Below are positions 55,529-64,000 of a DNA stretch of 64,000 nt, in pieces. How positions within the stretch are numbered: position 1 is the first letter of the stretch; every line of letters begins with the position of its first letter. The notes below the pieces were generated by a model that had not been told where the DNA came from, did not search any database, and saw only the letters and a list, made by a program, of their open reading frames with translations. Position numbers and translations under genes: made by a program. The DNA is taken from the NCBI GenBank assembly GCA_022453515.1, contig JAJNNY010000004.1:558001-622000 (forward strand), read 5' to 3'. Source of the stretch: Astrocystis sublimbata. Its lineage: Eukaryota > Ascomycota > Sordariomycetes > Xylariales > Xylariaceae.

Positions 55529-57703
55529 TTAGCTAATCAAAAACTTCTCTTGATTCATCTCACATTCGGCAATATACTCATTGATATACTGCCAAATGTA
55601 CAACAACCCTTTGCGCCCCGGGGTTTTCCGTACTCGAAGACCGTGTGCCAAACTTTGCATAATGCATTCTCCACTGATGATTCTCCAGCCGCCGTTACGA
55701 GGATTTGCACGTAGAATGCATGGATCAATAGCACCTTTCACAAGGCACACGAGATCACCTTGCCGTACGTTTTGGCTTGATAGGCCGATATCGCGGTTAT
55801 TATCAGTAACAAAAAATCTGCCCTCGTGGCACGCCGTAGCAATTTCGAAAAGGGTCTCTTCATTTTCCATGCAGTCTCTGAACTAGATCATCCACCAAAT
55901 TAGCCTCCATACAATTGAGTATGGACTATCATGTACTTACCCTCCAGTCACCCATACTTCTCAACAAGTCACCAATGAGTTCCTCGTCGTTCCGTAATCT
56001 CGCAAAAGCTGAAGAGTTAGCATCAATCAAAAGAGGAGAGGTTCCACCTCACACTTACCTGACGTAATCTGGTCTGGCCAGCCTGTGGGCTTCCCCCCTA
56101 GTCTCATTTGATCTATAGTATCAATCAAATGTCGGACAGACTTCCTTTTCTCCTCAATGGTCGACGGTTCTATGGACATGGCAGGGCCAATGTCTGTAAT
56201 AGTCCCATACCTTATACCTTTCACGTGGAGGAAACGAGGGCCTGGACTTTCGACAGCGGGGTTCCCGAGGATCTCGAAATCCCTAAAGTCTTGGGGATTG
56301 CAAGTCCAATTCTTCAACCACGATGCACGGGGAAACAGACCAAGCGAAGGATGGGTCGACGAATCGACGAAGAAAGGATTGGGGTTTCTCATATCATCAG
56401 GATGCTCTGTGTAGTCCATCTCGTTCGTATCGGTCGCTCCGTCAATGTGTTGCGCTTTCTTCTCCTCCTTCAACATCTTATCGACCGCCTCGCCCACCTT
56501 ATCCAGGTAACCATCGATGTTACATGGTTTGCCGTTGGCAGCATCGGATGAAGTCTCCCAATTGAGAACCCAGAATAGTGCTGGTATTTCCTCAATACGC
56601 ATTGACTTCGCCGTGCACATAGTCCAATCCGGAACCCAAGATGGCATTTCTTTGGAGTGTGGATGTCGAATCATCAATAGCAAGCCCAGACCTCCATCCT
56701 GAAGGATTAACTCTGCAAATCTATAGAATAAGGTCTCGGGTGGTAGTTCGTAATTTACGAGCTCGTCTCTTATGTCCTGTGATCTCGCTTCCGAACCATC
56801 CGATTCGGATGTCTCTCCGTCCAACGTCTTTCTTTTCGATATTGTCTTTTTGGGTGCCAAGAATCTTAATAGGGGAGTCAAGGCTATGATGCGATCGTGC
56901 GGCTCTTTCGAGTGGCATAAGCCTGCTACTGCCGCCGCGAAGAATAGTCGTTGGGTATCTGTCCAACCCGGGTCCATCGAATCATCGAAACTCCCTGATT
57001 TCAGTTCCAGTGGCGCAGGCAGCCTGGAAAAAACAGGAAAATTTCCTGGTCTGCTGCGGAGGTGTTTTGAAAGTGCATCCCAGCTTGCAGTGTTGTGGCC
57101 ACACATGAACGTGAGTTCATAAGACACGTACACCTCTTGGATGATTCATACTCTGTAAAAGTAGGATCTTCTGATAAGGTCCTCCATCTCTCGATACAAT
57201 CTGTCTGTCGGCGGGGGAAGATCGAATTTTTCTTTGCTTTCCAACCTTTTGCCGGTTGCTTCCAGATGTTTGAACAGGAATTCACTACCTGGCGTACTCT
57301 CTCCCAGAAATGCAACAGTTTGTTTGGCAAGCATATAAATGGAGTCCATGATCATGATTTGCCAGTAACGCTCTTCGTCATTACTCTGATCTATGCATAT
57401 AGCGTCAAGCCACAAAGTCCGAGTCTCGACCGGATCCCTGAGATAACGAAGCACATTGTAACAGTTGCTTGAAACCTGGAGTTCTGTGTCGTCATCTGCA
57501 ATTATAACAGACTTTGGGGAGGTTCCATCTCCCCAAGTCCAGGAGATAGCCTCGTACTTCTTCTCGACTTCGGTGAATCGGGTATTCGTGATTGTAATTC
57601 GAATGATGGGTTCGTCAAAACTGCCGGGTAATAGTTCCATTACCCGCATACTGTCGAGTTCATCCGACAATGGTGCATATTGGTACGTTGAAGATGAAGA
57701 CAT
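55529..57703 (-). pseudogene. HET-domain (heterokaryon incompatibility) gene with one in-frame stop
   Basis: HET-domain proteins take part in fungal non-self recognition and can trigger programmed cell death after hyphal fusion. Three exons on the minus strand (57703-56059, 56008-55941, 55882-55529) join in frame to 689 codons including the stop. Conserved blocks are YEAISWTWGD at 50-59, LWLDAICIDQSND at 97-109 and, after the lesion, IIQEVYVSYELTFMCG. The C-terminus carries the usual RRFF-like segment of the family (ATACHEGRFFVTDN) and GDLVCLVKGA. At codon 186 (57148-57146) a TGA replaces the Trp expected in the RVWIIQE motif. No intron of workable size removes it. Everything else is intact, so the loss looks recent, or the stop is a strain polymorphism or a sequence error. 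An 18-base 'intron' around the stop is too short to be credible. Confidence 0.85.
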
Positions 57704-60700
57704 AATTAACAAGATATTGTGTGGTGATATGGAGAAAGCATCCTGTTTGCCGTGGCCTTTTTGTCGATGTGAAGGAGTGAAAAGAGGCCCTTTTATGTTC
57801 TATCGGCTGGGCTATCAGAGTGTAATCATGAAACTCAAGCCCCCCATACAAACTTCCCAGGCCCCAGTAACTCGAGACATACGAATTTTGATATGTATCA
57901 CAGCATAGGTCTAGGCGAATCCTTCCTGATTCTCCCGAAAGATACACCGAAGGTTGCAAGAAAAAGGGGGAAATCACACGTTATCATGAGGCTGTCTACT
58001 TCACATCCTGGGCCATTTTACTACCACACCGAAAGATATAGGTGCTCTCTGTGACCACTGGGTGATGTTGTAGTCACATTGGGCGGTGTGTCGAACGTAC
58101 ATCAAACCGGTGAACAAACACGACTCGCCCGGCTGTTGCGTGCACAGGGGCATTGACAATATTGAATTCTGACAGCTGTTTCGAAAACTTGCTCAACCAG
58201 TAGTACAACATAAGCATGGCGGTTCTTTCTTTTACGCCTTCTCATCAAGCTAGCGAAGTAGCAAATACAATCTGTTATGTTGTGAATGAGATCTTGGCTC
58301 TGAAATCACAACCTGGTTCATGATGTAATTCAGGTGGAAACCCAGCGTTTGCATCTATCATATAAGGGGCCTCCTCACACTGACTGATTCATGACTGTGC
58401 CGATAGTTTTGAGGCACTTGGAAGCACCGTTTAGGTACCAATATCGATGACCAGCAGGTCTCACAACATAACTATAGAGTCCAATATTCGGTGAACATGA
58501 TGCAGTGGCAGGAACACATGCAGCAGGCTTTGGGGGCTTGATTTGACTTCCAATATCTTTGATAGGGGCTCAGGGGTGATTAATATTGCTTTCTGAGCCC
58601 GTGGCACATGAAAGTGAAAGAGTTTTGAGATCCTGGTCCGTCGCCTGTGTTATTGGAGCCTTGGACTTATATGCATCTGTATAAGGGGTAGCATCGTCTG
58701 GTGTGAGTAATCTAAGGCAGAGAGAGCAAGTGTAGTGCACAGTCTATAGAGGGCGATCATGTAATGAATGAAGATGTCATGTCATCTTTACAGACGAAAG
58801 CGATCCTAACCATTTAATTACCCAACTTCTCCAAAATCTGGAATGTTAAGAATCTATTCGAAAGCGAACAAGAGTATAATTCTTGTCTTGTAGCATATAA
58901 TTCGGACTACCATAATAGAAAATGCCCACTGGGGTAACTCTTAAAACCACTCACCCCCACCCCCGGAGCTGTTTACAACAGCAGCGTTGCATTGCATGTA
59001 GGCAGTAACTAGGAACTGAGTATGGTCAAGCCGGGTCCCTTGCCAATAGTTGCCCCCATGACAAAGCAAGCATGCAATGAGAACCAACAGGCATCATCGC
59101 CAATTATTTCAGTCAGGGTCGAGCAGTCGAATGGAACGTAGATCCTAAGAATAAAGGGGCTTTGACAAATCCCCGATGATTCTACGTGCAACCAGATCGC
59201 TGAGAAATTGTACGTCTCGTATCATGTAATTCCTAGAAGCTCCGTTAGTGGTTTCGCGCGTCAATACTACTACCAGCCTAGGTACTAAACACCTCGAAAG
59301 AAACTGTCTTCAACCCAGGGCTGCGCCAACGACGCCCTGACAATAGCTAATCACATGGTAGTTGCAAGGCTCTGCGCGAATTATCTAACAATGCACCTAT
59401 CTCCGGGAGACTGCAGAAAACCTTATCGCTTGTGAAGGCAACAGAACTAACAAGATCAACAGAACCCCTGATTATGGTGACATCAAATGTGTGTATAGCA
59501 GCTAATATTAGCATGGGCACGACAGTTGCGGCCGTAACCCATATCATGCAGAAATCGACAAGAGAAGCCTTGAAAAATGCAAAATTGGGCTCCTCAAGTT
59601 GCAGAATGAAGCCGAAGCCTTTATATCTTGAAAATTTGCACTGCAGTCACACTCGAAGTCCTACAGCGGGTAATTGCATGAGTTAGATAGGACTGTTGTA
59701 GATTGGCACCTAAAGGTCGATCGCGCTCTCAACATGATTTAGAACTGGGGTCTTACTTGTTGACTTGAAGAATGTTGGTGTGTATCAAGCACTAGAAGGG
59801 GGCGCTTCAAATCCCGAAGCTAATTTTGTTCCGGTTTATATGACCATCTTGTTGCCCCCAATCACTTGATCATTGATACAAATCGCCAACAGACAACTTT
59901 GAACAAACAGAGACGTAGATTTAAGCAAGAACCTTGTTCCAGAGGTTTCGGGCTCTGCTTCTTGGGGACAGGCATTGATGACTGCAGTGTTTCGATGTCG
60001 ATTACTGCATCATCTGCTGTTCTCGTTGGGTGGGGGCAGATGCAGTGCTACCATAAGCAGATATTATCGCGGAGTCAGTGACCCGATGAACACGGTCAAG
60101 CCGGGCGCTTGGGACTGGAGATGGAATGGAGTTTGCGTCTTAAGTCGGGGCGAGACATATCGAGAAGCACAACATAACAAGACGAATTCATCGACCCGGC
60201 TGTGAGCTTTGTGGTGACATTCGGCCTATTATTGGACAACTCTGCTGAGAAGACAAGATTGGCAAAGGAGAATATAGCAGTTTGCGTCTTGCATCATAGC
60301 TTGCATTGCGAGTTTCTATTTGAAGCCGAAATTGCATCTGGGAAGATGCCCGTTTCATTCCTTCTCACATTCTCAAGTAATGAGAGCCGCCGAGCGTACC
60401 CCTCTTCTTTACTCTGTACATGTTTCGCACACCCGCACTCTTCTTACTCACAACTCATCCTCAAACCCTGATCTCGAGAAAGTCAACAGCTGATCCCTCG
60501 ATGACCTTTGTTGACAGAACAGACCAAATCTCATCAATTTGAGAAACCCTATGCCTAACAGACCATGTCATTTGGGTAAGCGCAAGCAAACAATGTAGCT
60601 CAATCATGAGTATCATCGAGACCTCAGATCATTGTTGGATTACTTGCGAAGTGCGGCCCGGTGCAACAAGTCGTCCTGGTTCTCATACTGATGACGTTTA

Positions 60701-63700
60701 ACTAACGTACCCAGTCTTGCGCCTTTTCGAAAGGAACCTGATCTGGCTTTCTAAAGCTCGCAACATTATTATGAAATAATGGTAACTATCATCGTTCATC
60801 TCTCCAAACACTCTCATTCCGATTTGCTTCCCAATTACCTTGCACCTCATGATGGCTTGACCAAAGAGGAACTTACTGTGTAATACCCTTACCCCCAGAT
60901 ACACTAGAGTACGGGACATCCTGAGGATCAGGCTAACAGAGACGGTATCCAGTAGTTCTGGCTTGGTGTACTGAATCAAACACTTGCGGCGGCTACCCAG
61001 CCACGAACGATGGGCCCCCCACGTGTATCAGCCGTCGTATGGCGCAACGCGGTATTGTTCATTACGCTGAGGCGATGCGTTCATCATGACCTAGGAGGCC
61101 ATGAAGCCATGAAATCTGCAGTTCCGAACCTAGGATCGTACCAGATCGCAAATACCTGAACTAGGTAGGCGCGGTCTACATACTATACGGCCAAATTGCG
61201 CCGTAGATGCAACAAAATTGGCAAGGACAATTGTGTTGCGCACCAGCAATAGCCAAGTATGAATCACCATTCCGCCCTTGGTCTAAGGAGTAGTTCCTGA
61301 TTCCTGATTGCTGCTTCAAACTACTAGCTGGAGGATCATGAGATGTATGCTGCCCTGGCGTGCCGGGGTAGTTTGCTAATTGTTCTCCAGGCAACCTCAG
61401 ACCCTGCTAGGTTGTGTTGTAGGCAGGACTAGAAGTTGCTTGTTTACTGTAACTTGCACACCGTTTATCTCTATTGTACATGGATATGCACTAGCATGAG
61501 AAGCTTAGATGCACCTAGATAGCCATGTTGCTGCTAGCGTCCACGACAAAAACCCTCATCGCCTTGATGTTCAAGCATCTGATAAGGGTACAAAACTGAA
61601 GGGGTTGGAGAATTGGCTAGAGGGTATGGTCATGGACTCGGTTACAGACTGCACTCGCATGTTCTGTATACCAAAGAGGGTGGGACATATTAGCGCAGGT
61701 GTATTATAGTGAGATAACGGTAGGAAGACCGGGAGTGCCCAGAGGTTCCTGATCGTATGACCGGACTGCTGGACTTCTCACAACGATTCCAGTATCATCG
61801 ACCTGTGATGTAGCGGATATCACTCGGGATGCTGAAACCGAAGGAGGAAGATATTGTGCTATCCTTTGACTTTGTATTGACATATGTACTTGGGTAATCA
61901 CAGCGGACTGGGCCGAGGTCTGTGGCCAAGCGGGCATGTCTGTAGGAGTGGGAGTCGAGGGAGGCGAGGGAGTTCGCCCGATGCCCTGTCCGATCTAATT
62001 AATTATTGGGCCGAGATATCTGTCGCAATCCATTCCGCAAGCGGCTTAGGCTGCATGCAAAGCAAGGGAAACATTCAATATTGACAGAACGAAACGAAAC
62101 GTTCCCAAGCCGTTCCTACGCCGGCGCTGCATTGATCAGCGCAGGTCCACGGGAGAACTGCGATAGTTGCTGCCGCAACAGCCGGCTACCGACTTAGATC
62201 GCGTGGGCCATTGGGGACCATACATCAGATCTCCGATCGCTAGGACAGCCTGGGAAGGACTTGGACCGCTTCAAAGTCGAATTGGCCAATGAGAGAAGCC
62301 CGGTCCCCTGCCTCGAATAACAAAGTATGGGCCTGTACACAGATCATAGCTGGCGAGGATGGCGCTGGGCATCCATATTACAGGTTTTTCTCCCGCCCTT
62401 TGTCGATTTTCTTTCAACTCCCCGCCGTATCCACGTATTAAGAGCCCCACAATCTAATGCTGCTCACTCCGATCCGGGGAGGCAGCCCTTGTACAGGGTT
62501 CGGGGTCATGTCATCGCAAGTCATGGAGACCAAGGGATTTTCCAGATCACCTGGCCCGCCTGACCAGATTCTGGATGCCACAAAGTGATTGATACATACA
62601 CGGGTGGCGGCATGTATTGATGCGCTGCTGCTAACACCCCGTACAATCCGTTTGTTTGACGGTTCGGACGGCAGGGCAGTTGTCAGACGCAACGCTGGCT
62701 ACGTGAGCCACATGCCTCGAGGTTGTAGTGTTCCGTGATCCCAAGGTGCCAGAGAGTCTGCTCAGTTAAGGTAGCAAGCAACATCAGCCCACGAAAGACT
62801 GGCCCCGTCTTCCTCAATGCTATAGGTAGATGTATAGACAGGGTGTGCACGGGCCTGACCAAACAGAAGCAGCTCAACGAGCCTCGTTTTCAACAATCCA
62901 CCACGTCATCTCAGCTTGTGCTGTCAAGCAAGCCCTTTCACAGCAGTCAGTCACTCAACAACACGTTTTGCTCACCAGCTACAAGCTCCCTCCGAGCCAA
63001 TCTGAGCCATGTAGACAGCGTGACAATTACGTATGTGTTGTACTTACACCACATAGTACGTCCCCATGGTTAGTGCCTTGCATATAGCCCCAAGAAGCCT
63101 CATAGCTGGTAGTAAGTGAGGTAGTAGCCAGCTGAGTTCACAGGCTCGACTGCTGTCATTTGCTGTGAGATCAGTCTCGTCACGATGGAGCTACTGGATC
63201 GAGCTTAGACTCTCAAGATGCTGCTAGTACACAAGTATATAAGTGTTGTGGGCCAGCATAGCAACAAAGTGCCGTCGCCGTCAAGCGTGCCGCTAGCTCT
63301 GCTTCATGTGGAGAAGAACGCTTGGATCGGACCCCAGCCACAAGCATTTTACATCACAAGTAGACCATGCATGGCGAAAAACAGATGTCGATGCCCAGGC
63401 GGTGGAGGCGGCCGAGCGAGTAGCGAGGTGGTCTAGCATGCAGGCAAGCTCTGGTTAGTGCCTTTGTTTACTTGCGCCATACTGCACAAAGGCAAGTCGA
63501 GGGGCGGATAACATAGTACAAGGTAGCTTCCAAGCTTGGCTGGACCTAGGGATGTGACGTCCTGGACGTGCTTAGTCGTGCTAGTCGTGCTAGGACAGTG
63601 GCAGCTCGGCAGGTAATGCGTCGAGAACGACTTCACTGCCTATGTGACTATGACGAAGGTTGTGTGACAACGCCAGGCCGGCCTTGGTCCCGTTAGGTAG

Positions 63701-63752
63701 CCAGCGCTTTCTTGTCACGGTGAATGAAAGTATTTAACATGTGTAACTCCCC
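57704..63752. other. Six-kilobase gene-poor region
   Basis: No convincing gene on either strand. All open frames are under about 110 codons and none shows motifs, signal peptides with plausible partners, or splice-consistent extensions. The word GGTCAAGCCGGG occurs at about 59023 and again at about 60093. A short tandem repeat of TAGTCGTGC lies near 63570-63592. Composition varies without a clear transposon structure. It may be old, eroded repeat DNA or a regulatory spacer. Confidence 0.4.
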
Positions 63753-63875
63753 TCAGACATCCGAACTCGTCTGCCACTGATCATCCAGCTCCAAAGCAAC
63801 CGCAATTTCCCCAGCAAGATTAATCTCGTCACTCTCGGGACAAAGCAAATCTTTGTGTCTCTTCACCTCCAGAAC
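63753..63875 (-). CDS. Possible terminal exon of a gene running off the right edge (partial)
   Basis: On the minus strand a 41-codon open segment ends at TGA 63755-63753. It is preceded by a good 3' splice signal, with ACTAATC as branch point and CGTACCTTAG as acceptor at about 63876. The encoded tail includes KRHKDLLCPESDEINLAGE and ends LDDQWQTSSDV, acidic and plausibly helical. I do not recognise the family and cannot see an upstream exon in the remaining 125 bases, which would be intron. The case rests on splice signals and coding-like sequence only. Confidence 0.35.
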   Translation of the reverse strand, partial: VLEVKRHKDLLCPESDEINLAGEIAVALELDDQWQTSSDV

Positions 63876-64000
63876 CTAAGGTACGTGTAAAAGCTTGTTT
63901 GATTAGTGGGTGTGCTGTGTCTGTGTCGATGCCATGTTAGTGGCAGAGTGCTGTTTTCAACAACATCCCGTGCTCCCTTCCTTGTCTTCACACACATAAT

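Noticed and set aside
57125..57150. An 18-base intron removing the TGA in the HET gene
   Set aside because: GTATGA...AAGAG is far below the minimum intron size and would delete the conserved IIQE segment.
1..64000. CRISPR arrays, operons, bacterial ribosome-binding sites, tRNA and rRNA genes
   Set aside because: The DNA is fungal nuclear; no regularly spaced repeats were seen, and no GGTTCGANTCC box with a matching A box or cloverleaf was found by eye.

Overview
This window is nuclear DNA from a filamentous ascomycete (Pezizomycotina), most likely a Sordariomycete. The evidence is short 50-120 bp GT-AG introns with CTRAC-type branch points in most genes, gene families typical of these fungi (siderophore transporter, HET-domain protein, NACHT-ankyrin protein, deuterolysin, multi-intron P450s), gene-poor spacers, and the dispersed TAGGTACCTA / ACCTAAGTAGGT words common in these genomes. 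No bacterial, organellar or viral features were seen. I recognised no tRNA or rRNA gene and no autonomous transposon.

Layout: 1-3.9 kb is a non-coding upstream region with one 79-bp hairpin element. cdc24 (polarity RhoGEF, +) is at 3.9-7.1 kb. A small secreted protein (+) at 8.5-9.2 kb faces mrp10 (mitoribosome, -) at 9.75-10.1 kb. A long spacer with three GATCTGATAA iron-regulator words precedes a siderophore-iron transporter (+, 12.8-14.7 kb). med18 (Mediator, +) is at 15.4-16.3 kb. A complete four-exon NACHT-ankyrin NLR-like gene (+) is at 18.4-22.0 kb. A divergent methionyl-tRNA synthetase (+, 22.6-25.7 kb) has an Ala/Glu/Lys-rich insert and one intron that does not fit canonical splicing. 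An orphan multi-membrane-span protein (+) is at 27.7-28.8 kb, and an M35 deuterolysin protease (+) at 31.7-32.8 kb.

33.6-40.1 kb is the most interesting segment. It is a compact terpenoid locus: P450 (+), a nine-exon P450 (-), and, divergent from the latter, a class I terpene synthase (+). The synthase resembles the cyclase half of fusicoccadiene-type fusion enzymes but lacks the prenyltransferase half, as in the cycloaraneosene synthase of the sordarin pathway. No prenyl-diphosphate synthase is in the window, so the substrate would have to come from elsewhere. A CYS-3/MetR-like bZIP regulator (-, 40.7-42.5 kb) with a 976-bp intron follows, and is probably an independent sulfur-metabolism gene.

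45.8-54.1 kb returns to housekeeping genes: chl4 (CENP-N family, inner kinetochore, +), a TatD-family nuclease (-) with a possible mitochondrial presequence, and rnr1 (ribonucleotide reductase large subunit, +) with a cluster of MBF-type ACGCG sites upstream. At 55.5-57.7 kb lies a HET-domain gene (-) broken by a single in-frame TGA at a conserved Trp position. The last 6 kb are almost empty; a possible final exon of a minus-strand gene enters at the right edge.

Exon structures were derived by hand from splice signals, reading-frame continuity and remembered family motifs. Apart from the MetRS intron, all proposed junctions keep frame. No database search was run.
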